Below, one piece after another: positions 42,161-50,661 of a stretch of DNA of 64,000 nt (position 1 is its first letter; every line of letters begins with the position of its first letter). The position numbers were made by a program, and so were the translations under genes. The stretch comes from an uncultured Clostridia bacterium. Its GTDB lineage: Bacteria; Bacillota; Clostridia; Lachnospirales; CAG-274. Below the pieces are notes generated by a model that saw nothing but the letters and a program-made list of their open reading frames with translations, made no database searches and was not told where the DNA came from. The stretch covers positions 62,001 through 126,000 of the forward strand of contig CANRIS010000002.1 of NCBI GenBank assembly GCA_947630725.1. Reading direction: 5' to 3'.

Positions 42161-44779
42161 ATGAAAAAAATTTTAAGTCTGTTTTTCATAACAGCAATAA
42201 TCTCTCTGTTTATGTGCGCAGCGGTACAGGCAGATACCATCTCATCGATAAACAGCGACACAACTCTGAAAGACGGCGATGTTCTTTCTGAATGTACCAT
42301 ACAAGGCAGCAGCGACAGTAGCAACCCGGTTAAGGTAACGCTGCCCGAAAGCGGAACGGTAAACACCACAAGCGCAAAAGGCAAAGACTGCATCACCATA
42401 GAGGGTAATGTAGAAATAAAAGGTTCAGACGCGGGAACGCTTACTCACCACAACGAAACCGGTGTCGGATCTTCAAATTCCATCATATATATAGGGGAAG
42501 GAGCAACGCTCACCATTTCGGACGCAACGATCAAGGGAAACACCACAGGCAATGTAAGCAGCTCAGCAGATAATGTTTATTTCGGCATACTCTGTGAAAA
42601 TGGCGGCACCTTAAAGATAAACAACACAACAATAACCGGCATATATACATCGACAACAGGCTTTGTTTTCAGCTCCGCTGTATATATAAACAACGGAAAT
42701 CTGGATATGGATCATGCAAATATTACGGAGTCAAACTCCAGAGGCGGAGGAGCAGCCGTATTTGTAACCGGCGCAGAAAGCAAAGCCACCGTAAACTATA
42801 CTACGATATATAACAATCAGTGCAACGCTATAAATCTTACAAGCGGCAGCCTTAGCATTGACAACAGCCTTATGACAGGCGCCGTAAAAGGAGATTTTAA
42901 GGGATTGCTTTCAAGCGGCTACATAGCCTCCTACAGCTTAAATAATAATTATTTGGGAGACAAAATAGAAGACAAGACTACAGGTCTTTCTGTAGATGCC
43001 CCCAAGACAACGCCTTATAATCTGAGCGCTGTACGCTCGCACACAATTATTACAACCGCAAAGAACGGCGAAGAATGCACAGGTATTTTTAATGATAATG
43101 GACAATGGTATTTTTCTCCGACCGGACACAAACACACCATAGTGCTTACTCCGGATAATCTTATGTTAAGTCTTGCCGATGGAGGCTCAAATAGCGAAAC
43201 TGTCGAAGCGCAGATAACTTGTCCTGAGCATAAAAACGTAAAAACTTGGCGATATAAGTCCGGAAGTTCCAAAAATGTGGTAAACTTTGACATAGATCCG
43301 GATAATATAAACGCAATCAAGGTAACCGCTAATCAAGTAGGAACAACGACAATAGAGGCAGTTACTGAAGATGATATAACAGCTCAGTGTACCGTAACGG
43401 TAACCGATGACAGACTTATTATAACAAGATCCACCACCCTTGAGGGAGGCCAGACCTATAAAGAGATCGTAATTGAGCCCGAAAATACAAACAGCGTTCT
43501 GAATGTTGTCATACCCTCTCAGGGAATAACTGTAAAGAGTGACGCAGGCGAAGACTGTATAACCGTCAAGAGCGGAAATGTTCAGTTGTTGGGCGGAGCT
43601 ATCTATCATATGAACAGCGGAGAAGCCTCCTCAGACAACATAATCAATATAAACAGCGGAGCCACTCTCACCCTCACAAACATAGGCATTTATGGCACAA
43701 GCAGAGAAAAAGCCGATGCGGATATGGATCACAAGAATGTGACAAAGGCCGAAACAGTCAATAACGGCATATACAATTCGGGCACCCTCTTTATGCAGAC
43801 CAATGTCAATATAACCCGTATTCACGCCGATCACGATCAGGATAATGACGGTGTAATATACAACGCAGGTCAGCTCACAATGATGGACGGCGTATTTATC
43901 CACGACAATTACAGCTGCTATGCAATATATCCCGAAAGTGACAGCAGCACCCAGACAGTAAACGGCGGTGTTATTGTAGGCGTTCTGCCGGAGGGTATAA
44001 AATTCGGCGGCGATGGCAAGGACGGAGTCGGTATCATCGACGGCACCGTAGGCGACACTCTCACCATAGCAAAGAATGGCTTTGTGCAGAGAACAGTCAA
44101 AATGAACAAGGAAATGTATGCTAATAAGCAGGAAAGCCTTGTAACTCCTCTTAAAAATACAGTTACAACCGAAGTTAAAACCGATACAGGCAGCAATATC
44201 TATATAGGCATACATGCGGGAAATCTTTGGCACTTTACCGATTCGGTAAAATCCGAAGCATCATATGTAAAAATGAAGGACGCTCCTGCTAACGTATCGG
44301 GCACATTCAAAGATTCTCATATAAACAAGAACGGAAAGACAACCTCCTACCCCAACAATCTCGGAGATAAGTATTCAATTTCAACTGCCTTTAAATACGG
44401 CAAGGATGTTTCACACGATTCCGATGTCTATGTACTTTGCGATGTGATAATTCCTCAGAATTCAGCAAGCTATATAAAGAGCAGCGAAAAACAGTCCGTA
44501 TACAAAAATGCATTCAAGGTTACAAGAGACACAACTCTTTCCGACAGCGAAGGCGCTGTATACGCAGTCACAAACGCCAACGAATATACCCTTAAAGTCA
44601 AGTATAAGGTACCTGCAGGCTCAGGAAATCAGGACAACGGACTTATTGTAGACAACTTATATGCTCCAAACGCAATAGCTTATATCAGAACCTGTGATCA
44701 AGCGAATTATGACGCAGCCACCGACTATGAGGTTGCGGATAATTACAGCGCTGACGAAGCCGCTACGACAGAAATGTAA
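42161..44779 (+). CDS. Secreted parallel beta-helix surface protein with Ig-like domain
   Basis: 872 residues from the ATG at 42161, 6 nt after AAAGGAGG. Signal peptide about 1-24 (ends QADT). Two beta-helix segments (about 30-270 and 420-620) with repeated TxxNNTTIT and GTLFMQTN-type turns flank a Big_2-like Ig domain (about 325-420). The C-terminal part is beta-rich. No LPxTG, SLH or dockerin is seen; the end is an acidic tail. Beta-helix proteins of this type are adhesins or polysaccharide-active enzymes; no catalytic site is identified. A 47-residue peptide gene follows after 17 nt. Confidence 0.75.
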   Translation: MKKILSLFFITAIISLFMCAAVQADTISSINSDTTLKDGDVLSECTIQGSSDSSNPVKVTLPESGTVNTTSAKGKDCITIEGNVEIKGSDAGTLTHHNETGVGSSNSIIYIGEGATLTISDATIKGNTTGNVSSSADNVYFGILCENGGTLKINNTTITGIYTSTTGFVFSSAVYINNGNLDMDHANITESNSRGGGAAVFVTGAESKATVNYTTIYNNQCNAINLTSGSLSIDNSLMTGAVKGDFKGLLSSGYIASYSLNNNYLGDKIEDKTTGLSVDAPKTTPYNLSAVRSHTIITTAKNGEECTGIFNDNGQWYFSPTGHKHTIVLTPDNLMLSLADGGSNSETVEAQITCPEHKNVKTWRYKSGSSKNVVNFDIDPDNINAIKVTANQVGTTTIEAVTEDDITAQCTVTVTDDRLIITRSTTLEGGQTYKEIVIEPENTNSVLNVVIPSQGITVKSDAGEDCITVKSGNVQLLGGAIYHMNSGEASSDNIININSGATLTLTNIGIYGTSREKADADMDHKNVTKAETVNNGIYNSGTLFMQTNVNITRIHADHDQDNDGVIYNAGQLTMMDGVFIHDNYSCYAIYPESDSSTQTVNGGVIVGVLPEGIKFGGDGKDGVGIIDGTVGDTLTIAKNGFVQRTVKMNKEMYANKQESLVTPLKNTVTTEVKTDTGSNIYIGIHAGNLWHFTDSVKSEASYVKMKDAPANVSGTFKDSHINKNGKTTSYPNNLGDKYSISTAFKYGKDVSHDSDVYVLCDVIIPQNSASYIKSSEKQSVYKNAFKVTRDTTLSDSEGAVYAVTNANEYTLKVKYKVPAGSGNQDNGLIVDNLYAPNAIAYIRTCDQANYDAATDYEVADNYSADEAATTEM

Positions 44780-44796
44780 AAAAAGGGGGATTTTAA

Positions 44797-44940
44797 ATGA
44801 AGAAATACACAAAACCCGAAATTAACATTACAAGCATCAGGAGCGAAGACATAATCACTATGAGCAACCTGGTAATAAACTCAAAACGTCAGATCGTAGA
44901 GGAGAACCCGCAAACCCTTTTCAGCGTAATAAAATTCTGA
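44797..44940 (+). CDS. 47-residue MKKYxKPE-type small peptide (copy 1)
   Basis: Sequence begins MKKYTKPEINI and contains EDIITMS. It is preceded by AAAAGGGGGA at 6-8 nt and lies 17 nt after the secreted beta-helix protein. A second 47-residue peptide of the same design lies at 61239-61382, also directly 3' of a large secreted protein. Shared features are MKKYxKPExNI, an Ile/Val stretch and DIIT.S near residues 18-23; the C-terminal halves differ. The start resembles the YxxP element of RiPP leader peptides, but no processing enzyme is present. No signal peptide is visible. Function unknown. Confidence 0.7.
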   Translation: MKKYTKPEINITSIRSEDIITMSNLVINSKRQIVEENPQTLFSVIKF

Positions 44941-45205
44941 CAAAACAACTGCGCCGCAGGCCGCAGGATCCCGCTCACGGCAATACCTATTCCGCCCAAA
45001 CAGCCAAATAAGTATCGCCGCCCAACCTTCCTGCGACCCTTTGGCACACCCCAAATAAAATAACTCATCAAGCTGCCGCAGATACGCTTTCCCTCCCATA
45101 AAAAGCAATCTCGGCAGCTTTTTTATGTCCAAAAAACCATCTCCCGAAATCTCCTTTTTCTCCCCTGCTGTAATAACGGCCAGACCGTTTCCCTCCGACT
45201 GTCCC
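44889..45205 (-). pseudogene. Possible decayed gene fragment downstream of rpsI
   Basis: Two minus-strand frames read as protein-like in succession: KLPRLLFMGGKAYLRQLDELFYLG... in one frame, then FGGIGIAVSGILRPAAQLFCQNF... in another, with a hydrophobic segment spanning the join. One frameshift near 44988 would connect them. The region also carries the plus-strand terminator at 45069-45124 and overlaps the peptide gene's 3' end. Family not recognised; a chance reading is possible. Confidence 0.25.
45069..45126 (+). terminator. Terminator after the small-peptide gene
   Basis: AGCTGCCG and CGGCAGCT pair across a loop of about 32 nt and are followed by six T's. Confidence 0.65.
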
Positions 45206-45245
45206 AAAAAGAAAAACCCCGAAAACGAATGCTTCCGAGGTTTTT
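45205..45245 (-). terminator. Terminator of rplM-rpsI
   Basis: Minus strand AAACCTCG pairs (two wobbles allowed) with CGGGGTTT, then a T-rich tract; lies 20 nt after the rpsI stop. Confidence 0.7.
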
Positions 45246-45265
45246 GTAAGTGCATATATGAATGA

Positions 45266-45658
45266 TTATCTCTTTGAGAACTGAGGTGCGCGTCTTGCGG
45301 CTTTGAGACCGTATTTCTTCCTTTCCTTCATTCTGGGGTCTCTTGTCAAGAGGCCTGCTCTCTTTAAGGAAACACGAAGATCGGGATCAACTTCCAGAAG
45401 TGCGCGCGCAATGCCGTGACGAACCGCACCGGCCTGACCTGTTGTGCCGCCGCCCTCAACCTTTGCCTGTACATCGTACTTGCCGATCGTACCTGTAATT
45501 TCAAGAGGCTGACGAACGATGAGCTTTAAGGTGTCAAGACCAAAATAGTCATCAATGCTTCTCTTATTGATGGTTATATTTCCCGTACCGGGGATCAAGT
45601 ATACTCTTGCAACAGATGATTTTCTTCTGCCTGTGCCATAATATCTTACAGATGACAT
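45266..45658 (-). CDS. rpsI: 30S ribosomal protein S9
   Basis: 130 residues, full length. Family stretches: [15 protein letters not shown] near the N-terminus, [21 protein letters not shown] in the middle, and the basic tail ending RRAPQFSKR that reaches the P-site tRNA. It lies 15 nt after rplM, the universal pair. Confidence 0.98.
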   Translation of the reverse strand: MSSVRYYGTGRRKSSVARVYLIPGTGNITINKRSIDDYFGLDTLKLIVRQPLEITGTIGKYDVQAKVEGGGTTGQAGAVRHGIARALLEVDPDLRVSLKRAGLLTRDPRMKERKKYGLKAARRAPQFSKR

Positions 45659-45673
45659 ACTTCTTACCTCCTA

Positions 45674-46111
45674 TTAACCTTCAAAATTGTATACTTCGGG
45701 CTTCTGTGCCTCATGCTTATGCTCAGGACCTGCATAAACGTGGAGCTTCTTTAACATTTTTCTGCCCAAAGCATTTTTGGGAAGCATTCCCTTTACAGCA
45801 AGTCTTATAACCTCTTCAGGCTTTGTTGCAAGCATCTTTTCAAGGGAGGTTTCTTTAAGTCCTCCTGTCCAGCCTGTATGATGGCGATAAACCTTGTTGG
45901 TGAGCTTCTTTCCTGTGACAACAACCTTTTCGCAGTTAATAACGATCACATAGTCGCCCGTGTCAATAAAAGGGGTAAAAATAGGCTTTTTCTTGCCTCT
46001 TAAAATAGAAGCTATCTCTGATGAAAGTCTGCCGAGATTCTTGTCGGCTGCATCAATAACTAACCATTTTCTTTCAACTTCAGCACTCTTTGCTATAAAA
46101 GTGGTCCTCAT
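45674..46111 (-). CDS. rplM: 50S ribosomal protein L13
   Basis: 145 residues. Signatures: [25 protein letters not shown], and the C-terminal [33 protein letters not shown] lies just upstream of the ATG. First gene of rplM-rpsI with a leader and consensus-like promoter. Confidence 0.98.
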   Translation of the reverse strand: MRTTFIAKSAEVERKWLVIDAADKNLGRLSSEIASILRGKKKPIFTPFIDTGDYVIVINCEKVVVTGKKLTNKVYRHHTGWTGGLKETSLEKMLATKPEEVIRLAVKGMLPKNALGRKMLKKLHVYAGPEHKHEAQKPEVYNFEG

Positions 46112-46193
46112 TTTTTTCCTCCTGCTTAACTTACATGTTTAAAATTACTTGTTTCCAATTCCGGGGCTAACGGATTGAAGTGGTAAATTAAAC
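46112..46193 (-). ncRNA. Short rplM leader, possible L13 autoregulatory element
   Basis: About 80 nt between the predicted start site and the rplM ATG. It contains CCGTTAGCCCCGGAATTGG, rich in G/C pairs within AT-rich DNA. Firmicute L13 leaders occupy the same place; I cannot confirm the consensus by eye. Confidence 0.4.
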
Positions 46194-46199
46194 AAAGTA

Positions 46200-46228
46200 A
46201 TTATAAACCCAAAAATTGCCCTTGTCAA
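46200..46228 (-). promoter_or_regulatory. Promoter of rplM-rpsI
   Basis: Minus strand TTGACA, 17-nt spacer, TATAAT, a perfect consensus. The 250 nt beyond it (46229-46481) shows no gene or clear element. Confidence 0.85.
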
Positions 46229-46481
46229 GTCCTAAGCGCAACTTTTTGCCGATATTTTGCATAGATTCGTCACTCCGCCCCTCTCCCCCACTTCAGAAGA
46301 AACGCCGCTGCGCAATTTTACCCGACCTCATCCGTTTTGTTGATTTGTCCGCTTACCTATAAAACCTCGCCTTTTGTCATACACAATATTCCCCACCATA
46401 ACCCCCAAAACGCCTAAAATCAGCCAAAACTCCCCTTCTGCCGCCAAAAATCCCTTGTCATTTTATACAGTAAAAAGCTAT

Positions 46482-46499
46482 CATAAAGTATACTTTATG
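46482..46499. promoter_or_regulatory. 18-bp perfect palindrome, site 1
   Basis: CATAAAGTATACTTTATG, identical to site 2 at 46610-46627, 128 bp apart. Such identical dyads upstream of an accessory operon look like operators for a dimeric repressor. Confidence 0.65.
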
Positions 46500-46609
46500 A
46501 CAGTAAATTTTATGATGTCATTATTTGTACAAATTATACCATAATAAAACCAATTAGTCAATAAATATGGTTTATTTTTACCAAATAAAATAGATTTTTT
46601 GAAAAGTAC

Positions 46610-46627
46610 CATAAAGTATACTTTATG
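46610..46627. promoter_or_regulatory. 18-bp perfect palindrome, site 2
   Basis: Identical to site 1. It lies 30 nt upstream of a strong ribosome site (GGGAGGTGG) leading into a seven-codon frame MTKQTGT that stops at once (46662-46685), perhaps a truncated gene whose regulator used these sites. The DNA between the two sites is AT-rich and shows no consensus promoter. Confidence 0.6.
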
Positions 46628-46739
46628 ATAGAAAATCGTCAAAATAGGGAGGTGGTGTATTATGACAAAGCAGACCGGAACATAGCTTTTACACTTCTGA
46701 TTTTTCAGCCATTAATTCTAAATAAAGGAGGTAAAATAT

Positions 46740-47804
46740 ATGGATCAAATAATTGAAAACGGTAACGAAGACAGAGGCAATATAAGCAAATATTTTTTTA
46801 TTCCGGGAATTTGTTTTATAATTTATTGTCTTGTATTACTGTCAGAAGAGCCGAATCCGGTGACGATCATCTGCAGCCTGATTCTTGCCATAGGATTATT
46901 CACAAAAAATTCCAAAATGATTTTTTGGGTTTCTCTGATCGAAGCTATACTTATATTTTTTATATTCCTTTTTAATATCAGGTATATTGAGTATAGTATG
47001 ATTTATTCAGACATATTAAACCCATTGCCACAGATATATTTTTGGATAATAAGCTATACACTGTCATATTTAAGCCTTGCTGCTTTGTTACTTATGATAT
47101 TAAAATTCGATAAGTATAATACCGTTAAAAAAATATGGTTTTTGCCATTGGTTCTTATAGTATTATGCTGGATGACTCGTTTTTATGGCGGTTTGCCTTT
47201 AAACTTTCCTGCTGTTACAGCTTTATGCGAAATTATCCCTTTTATAATGATATGTATATGGCTCAGAGAAGGGATACCTGATTTGCCAAAAGAAATAAAA
47301 AGAGGAGTTGAAAAAATGGAAAAAGTTTATAACAAAAATATTGTAGTTTTTATTTTGTTGCTAATGTTTACATTTGGCATATATTGGTTTTATTGGATAT
47401 ATGTAGTCACAGATGCGCTCAACATTGTCAAGGACGAACCTTACAGAAATCCTACTACAAAGCTTCTGTTGTGTATGTTCTGCCCTTTCTATATTATATA
47501 TTGGACATATAAAACGGCGCAAATAACAGATGAATTTGCAAAAAGTAAAGGTGTTAATTCAGACCTTTCCACGATTTGCCTCATATTTTCAATTTTTGTG
47601 CCTATAATACCGCCTATACTTATACAGGACAAGTTTAATTCCATAGCCAATAAAAGATCATATAAGGCTCCGCAGCCGCAGAACAACAATTATATGAGAC
47701 AAAATTCATATCAGTCTCAGCAGACGCAAAACAATAACTATATGCAGCAAAAACCTCAGAATATGGAGTTCAGCGACAACAATGACGAGCTTCCCGATTT
47801 ATAA
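46740..47804 (+). CDS. Multi-pass membrane protein with DUF4234-like C-terminal domain
   Basis: 354 residues. Five hydrophobic helices in the N-terminal half (about 20-180), then from about 190 a second part starting MEKVYNKNIVVF, with four helices and the FTFGIYWFYWIYVV pattern of DUF4234. The tail is Gln/Asn-rich with two similar NNYMxQ blocks. AAAGGAGG lies upstream of the ATG. An internal ATG (47316) has GAGGAGTTG before it and could give the second half alone. It is the first gene of the AT-rich island. Function unknown. Confidence 0.65.
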   Translation: MDQIIENGNEDRGNISKYFFIPGICFIIYCLVLLSEEPNPVTIICSLILAIGLFTKNSKMIFWVSLIEAILIFFIFLFNIRYIEYSMIYSDILNPLPQIYFWIISYTLSYLSLAALLLMILKFDKYNTVKKIWFLPLVLIVLCWMTRFYGGLPLNFPAVTALCEIIPFIMICIWLREGIPDLPKEIKRGVEKMEKVYNKNIVVFILLLMFTFGIYWFYWIYVVTDALNIVKDEPYRNPTTKLLLCMFCPFYIIYWTYKTAQITDEFAKSKGVNSDLSTICLIFSIFVPIIPPILIQDKFNSIANKRSYKAPQPQNNNYMRQNSYQSQQTQNNNYMQQKPQNMEFSDNNDELPDL

Positions 47805-47834
47805 AATGTATTGATAAGAAAGGAGAGTATCAAT

Positions 47835-49547
47835 TTGGAAAGATATAAGGTCATTAAAAACGCCGCAAAAATCCTTTGGCTTGAAGGCTGCCCGGCACAA
47901 GTGGAAAAATATAACATCCTTCACGATAACAACAACGGCAAAAGTGTTATACAACTTATGCTTAAAAATATTTCCGATAAGGAAATAAACAATGTATTTG
48001 CAGAAATTGAATGCTATGATGCCGCAAACGATAAAATAGGAACCGTAAAGGATGTATTGTACACTGTCAAAAATATAAACCGGGGAGAAATTTTTGGCTC
48101 AAAGCAAGCCATAAACACAGATTTTTCAAATGTTGGAATAATAAAGATCATAATAACCAAGGTGGTCTTTGCAGACGAAACCATTTGGAGAAACGATGAC
48201 AATTTATGCCTTAAAGAGATCAATAGGCCCAAAAACGCAAATACCGCTGTCGGCGATTATGATCTTTATATGCAGTATATAAGAGAGTGTGCAAAGCTAA
48301 GAGTTAAATCTGACCATGTTATAACAATCAATGACGATATGTGGCTTTGCTCCTGCGGTCAGCCCAACAGCCTTTCCGACGATAAGTGCTGCTCCTGCGG
48401 CGCAGACAAGGCCGGACTTATAAAGATAAGCGACAAAACATACCTTAATGAGGAGCTAAAAAAGTATAACGAAGAACAGGAAAAAATAAGACTAAAACAG
48501 GAGGAAGAAAACCGCCGTAAAGCCGAAGCCGAAAAAGCAGAACGGGAACGCCTTGCAAAGGATAAGGCAGAAAAAGCTAAAAAAAGAAAAAAGCAGATAA
48601 AGCTTGCCATCACAGCCATATCGGCAGTCTGCGTAGTGGCGGTAATGTGTTTTGTAGTAAACGGCTTAATTAAAAAAGTTGAAAAAGAATCCAAAATACA
48701 TGAATTAGAAGATAAAATAGAATCCGCAAAAATAGTACAAAATAAAATATCCGCAGGCAGAAGACATACAGTAGGACTTAAAAGCGACGGTACTGTGGTC
48801 ACTGTAGGTGATAACTATTACGGTCAATGTGATGTGGAAGACTATTCGGATATCGTGGCTGTTTCCACTGGATATTATCATACGGTAGGACTTAAAAGCA
48901 ACGGTACCGTGGTCGCTGTAGGTAATAACGAATACGATCAATGTGATGTAGAAAACTGGTCGGATATCGTGGCTGTTTCCGCTGGAGCATATCATACAGT
49001 AGGATTTAAAAGCAACGGTACCGTGGTCGCTGTAGGTAGTAACTATTACGGTCAATGTGATGTGAAAGACTGGTCGGATATCGTGGCTGTTTCCGCTGGA
49101 TATTATCATACGATTGGGCTTAAAAGCGACGGCACTGTGGTCGCTGTGGGTAATAACGATGACGGTCAGTGTGATGTGAAAGACTGGTCGGATATCGTGG
49201 CTGTTTCCGCAGGAGCATATCATACAGTAGGATTTAAAAGCGACGGCACCGTGGTCGCTGTGGGTAATAACAAATACGGTCAGTGTAATGTGAAAGACTG
49301 GTCTAACATTGTAGCTGTCTCCACAGGATTTGGTCATACAGTAGGGCTTAAAAGCGACGGCACTGTGGTCGCTGTAGGTAGTAACTATTACGGTCAATGT
49401 GATGTGAAAGACTGGTCGGATATTGTGGCTGTCTCCGCAGGATATAGCCATACAATAGGACTTAAAAGTGACGGCACCGTGGTCGCTGTGGGTAATAACA
49501 ATTTCGGTCAGTGTGATGTAAGCAACTGGTCGGACATAGGCAGATAA
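47835..49547 (+). CDS. Zinc-ribbon, TM and seven-blade RCC1-like repeat protein
   Basis: 570 residues from the TTG at 47835, 9 nt after AAGGAG; an earlier TTG at 47811 lies before that site. N-terminal beta domain (about 1-150), zinc ribbon CSCGQPNSLSDDKCCSCG (about 172-189), a highly charged coiled coil (about 210-252), one membrane helix (about 254-274), and seven 38-residue repeats (about 308-570) each with AGxxHTVGLKSDGTVVAVG. Seven units fit a beta-propeller of the RCC1/BLIP-II type placed outside the cell. The inner side has a zinc ribbon as in envelope sensors. Partner and function unknown. Confidence 0.75.
   Translation: MERYKVIKNAAKILWLEGCPAQVEKYNILHDNNNGKSVIQLMLKNISDKEINNVFAEIECYDAANDKIGTVKDVLYTVKNINRGEIFGSKQAINTDFSNVGIIKIIITKVVFADETIWRNDDNLCLKEINRPKNANTAVGDYDLYMQYIRECAKLRVKSDHVITINDDMWLCSCGQPNSLSDDKCCSCGADKAGLIKISDKTYLNEELKKYNEEQEKIRLKQEEENRRKAEAEKAERERLAKDKAEKAKKRKKQIKLAITAISAVCVVAVMCFVVNGLIKKVEKESKIHELEDKIESAKIVQNKISAGRRHTVGLKSDGTVVTVGDNYYGQCDVEDYSDIVAVSTGYYHTVGLKSNGTVVAVGNNEYDQCDVENWSDIVAVSAGAYHTVGFKSNGTVVAVGSNYYGQCDVKDWSDIVAVSAGYYHTIGLKSDGTVVAVGNNDDGQCDVKDWSDIVAVSAGAYHTVGFKSDGTVVAVGNNKYGQCNVKDWSNIVAVSTGFGHTVGLKSDGTVVAVGSNYYGQCDVKDWSDIVAVSAGYSHTIGLKSDGTVVAVGNNNFGQCDVSNWSDIGR
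48756..49547 (+). repeat. Seven tandem 114-bp coding repeats
   Basis: Period is exactly 114 bp (38 codons). Units are very similar at the DNA level (for example GGTACCGTGGTCGCTGTAGG recurs), which suggests recent duplication or gene conversion; the last unit is truncated by the stop. Confidence 0.9.
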
Positions 49548-49584
49548 TATAAATATTAAGATCTATACGAAAGGATAATTCATT

Positions 49585-50310
49585 ATGAATAGAAATGAAC
49601 TGAGAACAAAATATAATATGCTGTTTCCCGATGACAGGATAAAGGCTGAGGCTTTTGACAAAATTGCCGAAAACTATTATTTCTGCAATTTCGGAGAAAT
49701 GTCAAAAAGCGATTTTGAAGTATTGTTATTTTCATTATACATAGACCGCATTTTAGAAAACTCAGCCGACGATATGCAAACATATGGAGACTATTTCCTT
49801 TCAAAATATCTTGGTATCACACAAAGCAGAATAAGAAGTCTGAAGGAGAAAAAGGAGCTTAAATATCCCAATTCAAAATTCGATTGGAAAAGCCTGTTTT
49901 GCAATATCACAAAAAATGCAAGATATGAAAACGGAAAGATCAAAATCAACATACAAGACAAAAATTTATACATAGAAATAAATAATGTCATAACAAATGC
50001 AGGCGGATATATTGAACAAAGTCTCAGCCCTACCCTTCTGACAATTTCGCCCGAATATTTTATAAATCTTATTCTTGATATTTCAGACGAAACAGACAGA
50101 GCAAAAATAATTTCTGACATAAAAGAACAGCTCAAAAAGAATAATATGGATATAAGTAAGATCGAAAATAAGACCATTGGCGAATATCTGGCAGAAAATA
50201 AAGCAGAGATAAGCACTTCATTAATATCGGAGCTTATGAATCTTATTCCTGTGGTAGGCCCCTCATTAAGCAGCCTGATAAAATCGGCTGTACAGAATAC
50301 CATTCATTGA
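49585..50310 (+). CDS. Unknown protein of the AT-rich island
   Basis: 241 residues. No recognised family. A possible HTH or short helical pair lies near 70-90 (SKYLGITQSRIRSLKEKKELKYP). The C-terminal part has a hydrophobic helix (SLISELMNLIPVVGPSLSSLI, about 212-232) as in small pore- or membrane-associated proteins. AAAGGATAATTC precedes the ATG by about 9 nt. It lies 37 nt after the RCC1-like gene and ends before a strong terminator, so it closes the three-gene unit. Confidence 0.6.
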   Translation: MNRNELRTKYNMLFPDDRIKAEAFDKIAENYYFCNFGEMSKSDFEVLLFSLYIDRILENSADDMQTYGDYFLSKYLGITQSRIRSLKEKKELKYPNSKFDWKSLFCNITKNARYENGKIKINIQDKNLYIEINNVITNAGGYIEQSLSPTLLTISPEYFINLILDISDETDRAKIISDIKEQLKKNNMDISKIENKTIGEYLAENKAEISTSLISELMNLIPVVGPSLSSLIKSAVQNTIH

Positions 50311-50380
50311 GAAGCCTTTAAAAAAACAGCCGTATGTATATGCCTTTCAAGGCGTTGAGTTTGACGGAGAAAAATTCAAA

Positions 50381-50424
50381 GGCTCCCTGTTGTCGGGAAT
50401 TGACGGCGGGGAGCCTGCTTTTTT
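50381..50424 (+). terminator. Terminator of the AT-rich island
   Basis: GGCTCCC and GGGAGCC around a 21-nt loop, followed by six T's. Confidence 0.8.
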
Positions 50425-50661
50425 GTGTGAGGAGGTTATTTTGTACGATGAGCGGTATACGTTCTTTTGCATATGGATAATAATATATTGACAAAGCTTT
50501 ATTTTTGCGTGTTTAACGTTCGTGAGAACAGGCGAAAGGAGATTTTGTCTTTTGGGGCGGAAAAATCCTTATTTCAGCCGTTTTCGGTCTTTAAAAGCTC
50601 TATGCAATGTTACGGTTGTAGAGCTTTTCAGAAGGATCGTTTCAGTGTTTGCAAAGCACTG
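50425..50661. other. Gap with a hairpin; possible decayed coding sequence
   Basis: No convincing gene. A perfect 10-bp stem AAAAGCTCTA/TAGAGCTTTT lies at 50593-50628. Plus-strand frames crossing 50311-50520 read as protein-like in pieces but have no family match or intact start. Confidence 0.35.

Noticed and set aside
46482..46627. Insertion sequence ends
   Set aside because: The palindromes are identical dyads without target duplications or a transposase between them.
48756..49547. CRISPR-like direct repeats
   Set aside because: The 114-bp period is coding (38 residues) and has no spacers; it is the RCC1-like repeat domain.
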